Source of the DNA: Nitrospirota bacterium
GTDB taxonomy: Bacteria; Nitrospirota; Nitrospiria; Nitrospirales; Nitrospiraceae
Reading direction: 5' to 3'
NCBI GenBank assembly: GCA_016219645.1
Contig: JACRLR010000018.1
Coordinates: forward strand, 124,001-188,000
Length of the DNA: 64,000 nt
The notes under the pieces are model-generated. The model made no database searches. It was not told where the DNA came from and worked only from the letters and a program-made list of their open reading frames with translations. The translations under genes and the position numbers were made by a program. This document shows positions 7,442-18,743 of this stretch, piece after piece (positions within the stretch are counted from its first letter, which is position 1; every line of letters begins with the position of its first letter).

Positions 7442-8281
7442 GTGCCGGAATTACCGGAAGCAGAAGTCGTAGCCAGACAATTGCGGGCGCAATTACTCGG
7501 CGCGCAACTCAACGAGTGTCTGATTGGACGAACGGATATTGTTCGGGAAGGGCTACTCACGCTCTCGTGGTATCACGGTGCGGTGCTGGAAGATGTGGAG
7601 CGATACGGCAAGAGCGTCGTGTTGGGGCTAAAAAAAGAGAATGAGACCAGATATGTGGTGGCGGAGCTTGGTATGACGGGACTGCTTCTTTTTCGCGCGA
7701 CGCAGACGAAATATCCGCAGCATGTGCATGTCCGCATGTCGTTCATGGGGGGGCGTGAACCGGAGCTGCGCTATTGGAACCCCCGCCGTTTCGGACGGAT
7801 GTCTTTGCTTGATCGGGCGGGGCTTGATCGTTATCGTGCTCGTCGCTTCGGGGTCGACCCCCTCACGGTGCCGCGAGATGCGTTCGTCCGTCTCCTGCAA
7901 GCGAGGCGTGGACGCTTGAAGCCGCTCTTGATGCACCAGCAAGTGATTGCCGGCATTGGGAATATTTACGCGAACGAAATTCTCTTTCGCGCCAGGCTCC
8001 ATCCGAACCGTGATGTGAATCGACTGCGTGAGGCCACGATCGTGACGCTCTATGACACGATGCAGACGGTGCTTCGAGAAGCAATTTCTTGTGGTGGGTC
8101 AAGCGTCAAGGATTTCTATGCGCCGGATGGCACGGAAGGTCGATACAAGCTTCGCCATCTCGTTTATGGCAAAGAAGGCCAACCCTGTCCTAATCGCTGC
8201 GGACAGATGATCCGCCGTCTTCAAAGTGAACGTAGCTCATTTTTTTGCCCTGCCTGCCAGTCCAACCGCCTTCCAGGATAA
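7442..8281 (+). CDS. mutM: Formamidopyrimidine-DNA glycosylase (MutM/Fpg)
   Basis: A 279-residue protein that excises oxidised purines such as 8-oxoguanine and nicks the abasic site. The N-terminus MPELPEAEVV gives the catalytic Pro2 and Glu3; Lys57 in YGKSVV is the conserved lysine. The helix-two-turn-helix region contains AGIGNIYANEILF, and the C-terminal zinc finger has CPNRC and CPAC. The length is usual. The start is GTG 7442, forced by the need for Pro at position 2, with AGAGGG 8 nt upstream. The downstream spacer 8282-8330 can fold into a TTTCTC..CCGAG/CTCGG..GAGAAA hairpin. Confidence 0.97.
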   Translation: MPELPEAEVVARQLRAQLLGAQLNECLIGRTDIVREGLLTLSWYHGAVLEDVERYGKSVVLGLKKENETRYVVAELGMTGLLLFRATQTKYPQHVHVRMSFMGGREPELRYWNPRRFGRMSLLDRAGLDRYRARRFGVDPLTVPRDAFVRLLQARRGRLKPLLMHQQVIAGIGNIYANEILFRARLHPNRDVNRLREATIVTLYDTMQTVLREAISCGGSSVKDFYAPDGTEGRYKLRHLVYGKEGQPCPNRCGQMIRRLQSERSSFFCPACQSNRLPG

Positions 8282-8422
8282 TTTCTCACCGAGTGTCTGC
8301 GAAGGGGTCTCGGACGAGAAATGGTTAATACCAAACATTTTCATGCGCTTAGGTTCTATTTCTCATGCCATTCCCGCCCATTAGGCCTTTTGTACCATGT
8401 TTCAATTAGTCCCTCTGACAAC

Positions 8423-8451
8423 TTGAGTCGTCCGGCAGATTTCGTTAGAAT
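8423..8451 (+). promoter_or_regulatory. Promoter of the reductive TCA cluster
   Basis: TTGAGT (8423-8428), a 17-bp spacer and TAGAAT (8446-8451). The predicted leader before aclB ATG 8498 is about 40 nt. No other equally good promoter was noticed inside the eight-gene run. Confidence 0.65.
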
Positions 8452-8497
8452 CCTCCTCCTTTCCGATTGTTTTTCACCATTCTGAAGGAGTGAGGTC

Positions 8498-9694
8498 ATG
8501 GCAAAGGTGCTCGAAGGTCCCGGGATGGGCCTGATGAAGAAATGGGGTATCACAGTCCCCCACTATGTCGTCGTCACCTCGGTTGACGAATTGACGAAGC
8601 TCGGCCAAGCCAATGAATGGCTGAAGAAATCCAAGCTGGTCGTCAAGGCCCATGAAGCGCTCGGTTCACGATTCAAACTCGGATTGGTAAAAGTCGATCT
8701 GAACCTTCCGTCCGCAGAAGCGGCGGCCAAGGAGATGATCGGTCGCCAGGTGGGCAGCATCACCGTCTCGCAAGTGATCGTGTCTGAAATGATTCCGCAC
8801 AAGGAGGAATATTATTGTGCGGTGAAATCGACTCGAGAAGGAACGGACGTCCTGGTCGCCAACTGCGGCGGCATCGAGGTCGAATCGAATTGGGATCGTG
8901 TGAAGCGCCTGTCGGTGGAAGTCGGGCAGGAGCCTTCGGTGGAGGCGTTCGAGAAGTTAGCGAAAGATGCCGGCTTTACCGGTTTGCTCGTCAAGAAGAT
9001 GGCCGATTTTGCGGGTAAGATGTTTGCCTGTTTTGACAACGAGGATGCGCAGTATCTGGAAGTGAATCCTGTGGTTCTCCGCGAGCAGGATGGCGAGTTG
9101 ATCGCATTGGATGCAGTGACGCTGCTCGATGGCGACGCCAAGTTCCGGCACCCCGACTGGAATTTTGCCTTTGCAGCAGAATTCGGCCGTGCCTATTCCA
9201 GGCACGAGACGGAAGTCATGGCGGTCGATTCGAAAATTAAAGGCTCGGTCAAATTTATCGAGATACCGGGCGGGGACACAGCGATGCTTCCGGCCGGCGG
9301 TGGCGCCAGCGTCTATTATTCAGACGCGGTCGTCGCGCGAGGCGGCAAGTTGGCCAATTATGCAGAATATTCCGGTGATCCACCGGACTGGGCGGTTGAA
9401 GTGTTGACGGATAAGGTCTGCTCGTTGCCCGGGATCAAAAACATCATCGTCGGCGGGGCGATTGCGAATTTCACCGACGTGAAGAAGACATTCGGCGGCA
9501 TCATTAACGGGTTCCGCAAGGCGCAGTCCGAAGGAAAGCTCAAGGGCGTCAAGATTTGGGTGCGGCGCGGTGGACCGCGTGAAAAAGAAGGGCTCGATGC
9601 GATGCGCGCGCTCAAGAACGAAGGGTTCGACATCAACGTCTTTGACCGCAATACTCCGCTCACCGATATCGTGGATATGGCGCTGCAAAAATAA
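8498..9694 (+). CDS. aclB: ATP-citrate lyase, beta (small) subunit
   Basis: A 398-residue protein, the usual length of the small subunit in green sulfur bacteria. It has an N-terminal ATP-grasp domain (lysines around LVVKAHEALGSRFK; metal site region YLEVNPVV) and a C-terminal SucC-like flavodoxin domain (AGGGASVYYSD, GGAIANFTDVKKTFGG). With AclA it cleaves citrate with ATP and CoA to acetyl-CoA and oxaloacetate, the diagnostic step of the reductive TCA cycle. GAAGGAG precedes ATG 8498. It is first in the cluster, 67 bp before aclA. Confidence 0.95.
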   Translation: MAKVLEGPGMGLMKKWGITVPHYVVVTSVDELTKLGQANEWLKKSKLVVKAHEALGSRFKLGLVKVDLNLPSAEAAAKEMIGRQVGSITVSQVIVSEMIPHKEEYYCAVKSTREGTDVLVANCGGIEVESNWDRVKRLSVEVGQEPSVEAFEKLAKDAGFTGLLVKKMADFAGKMFACFDNEDAQYLEVNPVVLREQDGELIALDAVTLLDGDAKFRHPDWNFAFAAEFGRAYSRHETEVMAVDSKIKGSVKFIEIPGGDTAMLPAGGGASVYYSDAVVARGGKLANYAEYSGDPPDWAVEVLTDKVCSLPGIKNIIVGGAIANFTDVKKTFGGIINGFRKAQSEGKLKGVKIWVRRGGPREKEGLDAMRALKNEGFDINVFDRNTPLTDIVDMALQK

Positions 9695-9695
9695 G

Positions 9696-9745
9696 CGATC
9701 AGCTCCCAGCTGTCAGCGTTAGGTTCGCTGAAGGCTGACAGCTTC
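9696..9745. repeat. Word-repeat hairpin D2 (CAGCTGTCAGC words)
   Basis: AGCTGTCAGC (9708-9717) pairs perfectly with GCTGACAGCT (9734-9743). It fills the aclB-aclA spacer, and similar words recur in the next spacer (11585-11641). Confidence 0.7.
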
Positions 9746-9761
9746 ACAGCCGGAGGAATTC

Positions 9762-11582
9762 ATGAGCATCCTGGCAAATAAAGATACCTATGTGGTGATC
9801 CAGGGCGGCGTGGCAGGGGTGAATGCCGCGCGCCGGATGGCGGAATTTTGCTATCTGATTAAACGGTCACTGAACGTCCTGGCGTTCGTCTACCCTCCTG
9901 ACGCCGGCAAGACGAATGAGATTCCCTACGGCAGCGGCCTAGTGGCCGTTCCCATTTATAAGACGATCGCAGAAGCCACCCACAGTCACCCCCAAATCAA
10001 TACCAGCCTTGTATACATCGGGGCCGATCGTGCAATGAAGGGCGGCATGGAAGCGCTCGACGACTCCCATATCAAAGTCGTTTCAATGATTACCGAGGGT
10101 GTGCCTGAAAAGGACGCCAAGATTCTCGGGGCCCATGCGCGCAAACTCGGGAAGGTCTTCAATGGCCCTTCCTCGATCGGCATTGTGTCAGCCGGCTCCT
10201 GCCGGTTGGGCGTCATCGGAGGAGCCTTCGATAATCTTGTTCTCTCCAAGCTCTATCGCGAAGGTTCATTCGGCGTCATTACCAAGTCAGGCGGCCTGTC
10301 CAACGAAATTATCTGGATCTGTTCCCAGTTTGCCGACGGCATCACCACGGCAATCGGGATCGGCGGAGATGCCTATCCGGGAACAGACTATGTCAGCTAC
10401 CTCGAAATGTTCGAGAACGATCCGCAAACAAAGGCCGTCGTCATCGTCGGAGAAATGGGCGGCGATCTCGAAGAGCGGGCAGCCGAGTGGTATGGGGCCA
10501 GGAAGCGGCGTGTGAAGTTGATTGCCGTCGTTTCCGGTTTCTGCCAGGAGAGTTTGCCGAAGGGTATGAAGTTCGGCCATGCCGGGGCCAAGGAGGGTCT
10601 GAAAGGCGAGGGATCGGCCCGTTCCAAGTCTGACGCCCTCAAGAAGGCCGGCGCGATCGTACCGGCGACGTTCGGCGCCTTAGGTCCTGCAATCAAGGAA
10701 GCCTATCAGGAGTTGTTGAAATCGGGCCAGGTCAAGGTGCCGGTTGAGCCGGCGGTCTTGCCGAAGCTGCCGAAGAGCATTGAAGAGGCGATGAAGGCGG
10801 ACGAAGTCATGGTGGCCCCGCTGATCCGCACGACAATCAGCGACGACCGCGGCGATGAGCCCTGTTATGACGGATACCCCGCGTCCGAACTGATCAATAA
10901 GGGCTATGAGATTCCCCACGTCGTTGGACTGCTCTGGGACAAGCGGCTGATCTCCAAACAGGAAGCTGAAATCATCAAGCGTATCATGATGCTGTCAGCC
11001 GACCATGGCCCCTGCGTCAGTGGAGCATTGGGGACGATCCTCGCGGCCTGCGCAGGGATCGGGATGTCTCAGTCTGTTGCAGCAGGGCTCATCATGATCG
11101 GCCCCCGCTTCGGTGGCGCCGTGACTGATGCAGGCCGCTACTTCAAATATGCGGTGGATAACAAGCTCTCGGTCGATGAATTCCTCGCCTATATGAAGAA
11201 AAACGTCGGGCCGGTGCCGGGGATCGGTCATCGCGTCAAGAGCCTGCGCAATCCGGACAAGCGCGTCAAGGAATTGGTCGGATACGTGAAAAGTTTGAAT
11301 ATCAAGACTCCCTGCCTGGACTTTGCGCTCGACGTGGAAAAGGTTACGTCGGTGAAGAAGGATAACCTGATTTTGAACGTAGACGGTACGATGGCGGCGG
11401 TTCTTGTCGATATCGGATTCCCGGTCGATAGCTTGAATGGCTTCTTCATTCTCTCACGCACGATCGGATTGATCGGGCATTGGGTGGATCAGAAGCGCCA
11501 GGATAGTCGCTTGATCCGGCTGTTCGACTACCTGGTGAATTATGCGGCGCCCAAGCGGCGCGAGGTGCCGCCATTGAAGTGA
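9762..11582 (+). CDS. aclA: ATP-citrate lyase, alpha (large) subunit
   Basis: A 606-residue protein. The N-terminal part is SucD-like, with a CoA-binding start and the phosphohistidine loop GHAGA at 272-276 (His273). The C-terminal ~250 residues are the citrate-synthase-like domain (SADHGPCVSGALG, GPRFGGAVTDAGRYF, VPGIGHRVKS). It forms the active enzyme with AclB. Domain order and length match bacterial AclA. A GGAGG-type site precedes ATG 9762. Confidence 0.96.
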   Translation: MSILANKDTYVVIQGGVAGVNAARRMAEFCYLIKRSLNVLAFVYPPDAGKTNEIPYGSGLVAVPIYKTIAEATHSHPQINTSLVYIGADRAMKGGMEALDDSHIKVVSMITEGVPEKDAKILGAHARKLGKVFNGPSSIGIVSAGSCRLGVIGGAFDNLVLSKLYREGSFGVITKSGGLSNEIIWICSQFADGITTAIGIGGDAYPGTDYVSYLEMFENDPQTKAVVIVGEMGGDLEERAAEWYGARKRRVKLIAVVSGFCQESLPKGMKFGHAGAKEGLKGEGSARSKSDALKKAGAIVPATFGALGPAIKEAYQELLKSGQVKVPVEPAVLPKLPKSIEEAMKADEVMVAPLIRTTISDDRGDEPCYDGYPASELINKGYEIPHVVGLLWDKRLISKQEAEIIKRIMMLSADHGPCVSGALGTILAACAGIGMSQSVAAGLIMIGPRFGGAVTDAGRYFKYAVDNKLSVDEFLAYMKKNVGPVPGIGHRVKSLRNPDKRVKELVGYVKSLNIKTPCLDFALDVEKVTSVKKDNLILNVDGTMAAVLVDIGFPVDSLNGFFILSRTIGLIGHWVDQKRQDSRLIRLFDYLVNYAAPKRREVPPLK

Positions 11583-11583
11583 A

Positions 11584-11650
11584 AAGCTATCAGCTTACAG
11601 CCGTCAGTCTTCAGCCAACTGTGAGCTGAAAGCTGATCGCTGACAGCGCT
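11584..11650. repeat. Word-repeat hairpin D3 (CAGCTTTCAGC words)
   Basis: AGCTATCAGCT (11585-11595) pairs with AGCTGATCGCT (11631-11641) at 10 of 11 positions, with further GTCAG/CTGA words between. It lies between aclA and the aconitase gene. Confidence 0.65.
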
Positions 11651-11664
11651 TTGAGGAGAAAATC

Positions 11665-13911
11665 ATGTCGATGGATCTTGCCAAGAATCTATATGCAAAG
11701 ATGCCGGACGTATTCGCCAAGGCTAGAAAGAAGTTCGGGCGTGGTCTCACATTGTCGGAAAAGGTGCTGGTGTCACATGCCGACAATTTCGAGACCCAGA
11801 CCTGGGAGCGCGGCAAGGCGATGTTGGCTCTGCGCCCGGATCGTGTGGCGATGCAGGATGCGACGGCTCAGATGGCGATGTTGCAGTTCATGCAAGCCAA
11901 CAAGCAAAAAGCGGCTGTGCCGAGCACGATCCATTGCGACCACTTGATTCGTGCCGAGATGGGTTCTGAGAAAGATCTGTTGCGTGCGGTGGACGAGAAC
12001 AAGGAGGTCTATAACTTTCTGGCCTCGGCGGCCAAGAAGTACGGGATCGGATTCTGGAAGCCCGGTGCCGGAATTATTCACCAAGTTGTGTTGGAAAACT
12101 ACGCGTTCCCCGGCAGCCTGATCATCGGGACCGACTCACATACGCCGAACGGCGGCGGTCTGGGTGGCTTGGCGATCGGTGTCGGCGGCGCTGATGCCGG
12201 CGAAGTGATGGCCGGTCTGCCATGGGAAGTGCTCCATCCAAAACTGATCGGCGTTCGCTTGACCGGCAAGTTGAGCGGATGGGCCTCGCCGAAGGACGTG
12301 ATTCTCTATCTCTGCGGTTTGCTCACGGTAAAGGGCGGGACGAACAAGATCGTGGAATACTTCGGGCCCGGTGCGGAAACCATCAGCGCGACCGGTAAGG
12401 GAACGATCTGCAACATGGGCGCAGAACTGGGGGCGACGACTTCAGTGTTTCCCTTCGACCAGAAGATGGTCGCCTATTTGAACATTACGGATCGGGCGGA
12501 TCTGGCGAACCTTGCGATCGCCAACAACTCATTGCTTGTCGCGGACCCTGAGGTCCTTCAGTCGCCGGAGAAATATTACGGCCAGATCGTCGAGGTCGAT
12601 TTGTCCACCCTCGAGCCCCATGTTGTCGGGCCTCATACGCCGGATCTTGCGCGCCCCATTTCCAAGATGGCGGCGGAAGCCAAAGAGAAGGGGTACCCGG
12701 TCGAACTCAAGGCGGCGCTTATCGGAAGCTGCACCAATTCATCCTATGAAGACATCAGCCGTTCAGCCCACATTGCCCAACAGGGGCTGAAGGCCGGGCT
12801 CAAAGCGAAGACCTCGTTCCTCGTGTCGCCCGGTTCCGAGCGTATTTACCATACGATGAGGCGGGACGGGTTCTTGGGCACATTTGAGCAATTGGGCGGC
12901 ACGGTCCTGTCCAATTCTTGTGGCCCCTGCATCGGGCAGTGGAAACGGGCCGATGGTGTAAAGGGAAAAGCCGATTCGATCGTCAGTTCCTTTAACCGTA
13001 ATTTCCCAGGACGCAACGACGGCATCAACGAAACCCTGTCATTTCTTGCGAGCCCGGAAGTTGTGACCGCCTACGCCATCGCGGGCGATCTTGGGTTCAA
13101 TCCTCTGACCCAGACACTCAAGGGAGCGGACGGCAAGGAATTCAAATTCATGCCGCCGGTGGGGGAAGAGCTTCCGGCCAAGGGTTTTGCGAAGGGAGAA
13201 GAAGGATTTGTTGCGCCGGCAGCCAGCGGCGAAGGCTTGACCGTCGAAGTCCCTCCGACCAGCGAGCGGCTGCAATTGTTGCAACCCTTTCCACGCTGGG
13301 ACGGCAAAGACTTCGAGAAGCTGCCGCTGTTGATCAAGACGAAAGGTAAGACCACGACGGACCATATTTCTCCGGCCGGACCCTGGTTGAAGTTTCGCGG
13401 TCATCTCGACAAGATCAGCGACAATATGTTCCTCGGGGCCAACAATGCGTTTTCATCCGAGCCGGGTAAGGGTACGGATGTGCTGACGGGAGAAACGGGG
13501 CTGACCATCGCGCAGATTGCCCGCCGTTATAAAGCGAAGGGCATCGGGTCGGTTGTCGTCGGCGATGAGAACTACGGGGAGGGCAGCAGTCGTGAGCATG
13601 CGGCCATGTCGCCCAGGTTCCTCAACGTGCGGGTTGTCATCACGAAGAGTTTTGCGCGCATTCACGAGACTAATTTGAAGAAGCAGGGGATCTTGGCGTT
13701 GACCTTTGCTGACACGAAGGATTACGAGAAGATCGAACAGCAGGACCGCATCAGCGTGACAGGGCTAAACAGTCTGGCTCCTGGCAAACCGGTGCAAGTG
13801 ACCATCCATAAGGCGGATGGTACGTCACTCACCATTCAGGCGAACCATAGCATTACCGAACAACAGGTTGCGTGGTTCAAGGCCGGTTCAGCGTTGAACG
13901 CGTTGAACTAA
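11665..13911 (+). CDS. acn: Aconitate hydratase
   Basis: A 748-residue protein in the mitochondrial/AcnA-like length range. The iron-sulfur ligands are visible in the GSCTNSSYEDISR segment and in CGPCIGQW, with GTDSHTPN upstream. The swivel domain near the C-terminus contains GEGSSREHAA and RSFARIHETNLKKQG-like sequence. It interconverts citrate and isocitrate; here it would work toward citrate for the lyase. GAGGAG is 8 nt before the ATG. It sits between aclA and the isocitrate dehydrogenase gene. Confidence 0.97.
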   Translation: MSMDLAKNLYAKMPDVFAKARKKFGRGLTLSEKVLVSHADNFETQTWERGKAMLALRPDRVAMQDATAQMAMLQFMQANKQKAAVPSTIHCDHLIRAEMGSEKDLLRAVDENKEVYNFLASAAKKYGIGFWKPGAGIIHQVVLENYAFPGSLIIGTDSHTPNGGGLGGLAIGVGGADAGEVMAGLPWEVLHPKLIGVRLTGKLSGWASPKDVILYLCGLLTVKGGTNKIVEYFGPGAETISATGKGTICNMGAELGATTSVFPFDQKMVAYLNITDRADLANLAIANNSLLVADPEVLQSPEKYYGQIVEVDLSTLEPHVVGPHTPDLARPISKMAAEAKEKGYPVELKAALIGSCTNSSYEDISRSAHIAQQGLKAGLKAKTSFLVSPGSERIYHTMRRDGFLGTFEQLGGTVLSNSCGPCIGQWKRADGVKGKADSIVSSFNRNFPGRNDGINETLSFLASPEVVTAYAIAGDLGFNPLTQTLKGADGKEFKFMPPVGEELPAKGFAKGEEGFVAPAASGEGLTVEVPPTSERLQLLQPFPRWDGKDFEKLPLLIKTKGKTTTDHISPAGPWLKFRGHLDKISDNMFLGANNAFSSEPGKGTDVLTGETGLTIAQIARRYKAKGIGSVVVGDENYGEGSSREHAAMSPRFLNVRVVITKSFARIHETNLKKQGILALTFADTKDYEKIEQQDRISVTGLNSLAPGKPVQVTIHKADGTSLTIQANHSITEQQVAWFKAGSALNALN

Positions 13912-13922
13912 CAAGGAGTTAG

Positions 13923-16165
<2,243 letters not shown>

Positions 16166-16166
<1 letters not shown>

Positions 16167-16220
16167 AGACCGTTAGGGGTAAGTGGGGAGTAGTAAGTAG
16201 TAAGTGGGGAGTGGTTGGTT
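16166..16220. repeat. Degenerate GGGGTAAGT/AGTAAGT word run
   Basis: The spacer after idh holds GGGGTAAGTGGGGAGTAGT-like repeats without a visible complementary arm. It resembles one half of the D hairpins. Confidence 0.5.
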
Positions 16221-16227
16221 GAAGAAA

Positions 16228-16941
16228 ATGGCACAGGAAGACAAAGAGAACGTCATCGATCAGCCGGAAGTCATCCGGCACAAGATGGTGACCATCGAGA
16301 TTGCCGGCAAGAAGTACGAGGTGCCGGAGGGAATCACGATCATAAAGGCTTTGTGGTACTCGGGACAGGAAGTTGTCCGCGGGGCCGGCTGTCTTGGGGG
16401 ATTCTGCGGGGCTTGCGCAGCCTATTATCGGACCAAGGACGATCCGAAAGTGCGAACCTGTCTGGCCTGCCAAATGGCGGTGCAAGACGGTATGTCGATC
16501 ACGATGATGCCCCCGTTTCCGGCTCGAAAGGCCACCTACGACATTCAGACGCTCGACAATCCGAAACAAGACCTCTTCAATCTTTACCCTGAGGCGCCGC
16601 TCTGCCGAAACTGCAATGCCTGCACCGAAGCTTGCCCGCAGCAGATCGATGTGCGGGAGGGAGTCTGGAAGGCAGTCTTCGGTGATTTTAAGAGTGTGTC
16701 TGAGATGTTCATGGATTGCGTGATGTGCGGGATGTGTACGCCGGTCTGCATTGCGGACATCGCCCCCAACCTTGTCGCTCTATACGTGAGCCGGGCAGAG
16801 GGGGCTCACTTTACCGAGAAGCCTCTGGGCCTGGATACACGTATCAAAGAAATCCAGGATGGCCGCTTCAACGACGAGTGGGCCAAAATTCTCACGATGA
16901 CGGAAAAAGAACTGGCCGATCACTGCGCGAAGGTTAAATAG
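16228..16941 (+). CDS. frdB: Fumarate reductase/succinate dehydrogenase-type iron-sulfur subunit
   Basis: 237 residues from ATG 16228; an upstream GTG at 16204 falls in repeat sequence and is less likely. A plant-type [2Fe-2S] domain has CLGGFCGAC followed by RTCLAC. Two Cys clusters follow, CRNCNACTEACP and CVMCGMCTPVC. The first is a standard [4Fe-4S] site; the second lacks the usual Pro. The protein passes electrons to FrdA for fumarate reduction in the reverse cycle. No membrane-anchor gene is adjacent, so a soluble complex, as in thiol-type or NADH-type fumarate reductases, is possible (inference). Confidence 0.85.
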   Translation: MAQEDKENVIDQPEVIRHKMVTIEIAGKKYEVPEGITIIKALWYSGQEVVRGAGCLGGFCGACAAYYRTKDDPKVRTCLACQMAVQDGMSITMMPPFPARKATYDIQTLDNPKQDLFNLYPEAPLCRNCNACTEACPQQIDVREGVWKAVFGDFKSVSEMFMDCVMCGMCTPVCIADIAPNLVALYVSRAEGAHFTEKPLGLDTRIKEIQDGRFNDEWAKILTMTEKELADHCAKVK

Positions 16942-17060
16942 CCCATGGTTAATGGACAATGGTTAATGGTCAAGGGGAAAGAAACCAGACCGACAGGATT
17001 TTTTGCAGGAACCTCTTGTCCATGAACCATTACCCATCAACCATTACCCGTTGACCTTAC
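16941..17060. repeat. Word-repeat hairpin D4 (GGTTAATGG words)
   Basis: ATGGTTAATGGACA (16945-16958) pairs with TGTCCATGAACCAT (17017-17030) at 13 of 14 positions. Further ATGGTTAATGG and CCATTACCC words follow on either side. It lies in the frdB-frdA spacer. Confidence 0.75.
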
Positions 17061-17064
17061 CTTT

Positions 17065-18645
17065 ATGGACGTTCACGCCCTTCAACAAATCGTTCATCGG
17101 ACCAGGGATGCCCGCCGAAAACAGACTATTCCAAAGCTTCCTCCCGCAGAGCGCGATCAACTGATCCACAAGTATCACCCCGACTACCGAGCCAGCGCCT
17201 ATCGCCCCATTCGATTCGGGCCCAATGCCGATGACAAGACGGTCGTCGAGTTGGCGACGTTGTTGGAGGGCGATAGCCCGATTGCCGACGGGTTCGACCT
17301 CACGCCGGACTACCAGACCGACGTGCTCGTGGTGGGTGGCGGGGGCGCCGGCTGCGCTGCTGCACTCCATGCGCATGGGGCTGGCGCCAAGGTCATTCTG
17401 GCGACGAAGCTCCGGCTCGGCGACTCCAACAGTGTGATGGCTCAAGGGGGCATGCAGATTTCTGTGGCCCCTGAAGACTCACCCGTCACCCATTTCGTGG
17501 ACACGCTGAAGGGTGGCCACATGCAGAACGACCATCAGCTGCTCAAGGTGATGGTCGAAGAGGGCCCCTCGATTGCGAAATGGTTGTTGAGCCTGGGCGT
17601 CTTGTTCGATCGCGACGGGGACGGCAACCTCCATGTGAAAAAAGGCGGCGGCAGTTCGAAGCCCCGACTCCTGACCTGTTCGGACTACACAGGTCTTGAA
17701 ATCATGCGGGTGCTCAAGGACGAAGTGTTGAATCAGAAGATCCAGTTACTCGAGTTCTGCTCCGCGGTCGAGCTGACGAGTGATGAGGAGGGGAACTGCA
17801 CCGGCGCCATTTTCAAAGATCTCGACAACCATCGCCACGTCGTCGTGGCAGCCAAGTCCGTCATTCTGGCAACCGGCGGGATCGGACGGCTCCATATTCA
17901 AGGGTTTCCGACCAGCAATCACTATGGTGCGACAGGCGACGGGCTCTGTCTGGCCTATCGGATGGGCGCCAAGCTCATGCACATCGATACCTTCCAATAT
18001 CATCCTTCCGGTGCGGTCTATCCCGAACAGCTCATCGGGGCATTGGTGACCGAGGGGATTCGGTCCGAAGGCGGGCATTTAGTGAACGCGAAGGGTGAAC
18101 GGTTCGTCAATGAATTGGATACCCGCGACGTCGTGTCCTCCTCAATTATTCGTGAATGTGAAGAAGGGCGCGGTATCCGCACGATGTCCGGGCGTATCGG
18201 CGTTTGGCTTGACACCCCGCTCCTCGATGCCGAGCAGGGTCCCGGCACGGTTGAGAAGCATTTCCCCGCCATGATGATGCAGTTCGAACGATTCGGCATC
18301 GACATCAGCAAAGATCCCGTCTTGATCTATCCGACACTGCACTATCAAAACGGCGGCGTGAAGATCAATACCGATTCAGAAACCAATGTAAAAAATCTCT
18401 TTGTCGCAGGCGAGGCTTCAGGCGGATTGCACGGGCGCAATCGATTGATGGGTAATTCGCTCCTGGATCTGATGGTGTATGGCAAACGTTCAGGTCTCAC
18501 TGCCGCTTCTCGGGCTGGGGCGATGAAACAGGGTAAACTGACGCTGATGCACCTGCAACGGTTCCGTACGGATGCCAAGATGCATGGAAATTTGAGCGGT
18601 GTCACTTCTCCGATGATTCTGCCGGCGTACACAAGAAAGGAGTAG
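17065..18645 (+). CDS. frdA: Fumarate reductase/succinate dehydrogenase-type flavoprotein subunit
   Basis: A 526-residue protein. After an 84-residue N-terminal extension comes the FAD Rossmann motif VVGGGGAGCAAA (90-101). Catalytic-site segments are QYHPSGAVYP, IRSEGG and the C-terminal GEASGGLHGRNRLMGNSLLD. The position of the covalent-FAD histidine of SdhA/FrdA is Asn122 (SNSVMAQGG), so FAD should be non-covalent, as in soluble fumarate reductases. In this cluster it should convert fumarate to succinate. No strong Shine-Dalgarno is seen before ATG 17065. Confidence 0.88.
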   Translation: MDVHALQQIVHRTRDARRKQTIPKLPPAERDQLIHKYHPDYRASAYRPIRFGPNADDKTVVELATLLEGDSPIADGFDLTPDYQTDVLVVGGGGAGCAAALHAHGAGAKVILATKLRLGDSNSVMAQGGMQISVAPEDSPVTHFVDTLKGGHMQNDHQLLKVMVEEGPSIAKWLLSLGVLFDRDGDGNLHVKKGGGSSKPRLLTCSDYTGLEIMRVLKDEVLNQKIQLLEFCSAVELTSDEEGNCTGAIFKDLDNHRHVVVAAKSVILATGGIGRLHIQGFPTSNHYGATGDGLCLAYRMGAKLMHIDTFQYHPSGAVYPEQLIGALVTEGIRSEGGHLVNAKGERFVNELDTRDVVSSSIIRECEEGRGIRTMSGRIGVWLDTPLLDAEQGPGTVEKHFPAMMMQFERFGIDISKDPVLIYPTLHYQNGGVKINTDSETNVKNLFVAGEASGGLHGRNRLMGNSLLDLMVYGKRSGLTAASRAGAMKQGKLTLMHLQRFRTDAKMHGNLSGVTSPMILPAYTRKE

Positions 18646-18731
18646 CGGGACAGGCGCGAAGTGCGAGAAAAGCGAGACGTGGAAGATTCATCACCTCGTC
18701 CCGCCTTTCGCGCAAGTCCCGCTCGTCCCGC
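18645..18731. repeat. Word-repeat hairpin D5 (GCGGGACGAGCG words)
   Basis: Arms of about 38 nt (18645-18682 and 18694-18731) pair at roughly 30 positions (GCGGGACAGGCGCGAAG.. with ..TCGCGCAAGTCCCGC). It begins at the frdA stop codon and ends 12 nt before sucC. Confidence 0.8.
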
Positions 18732-18743
18732 GGAAGCAAAAAC

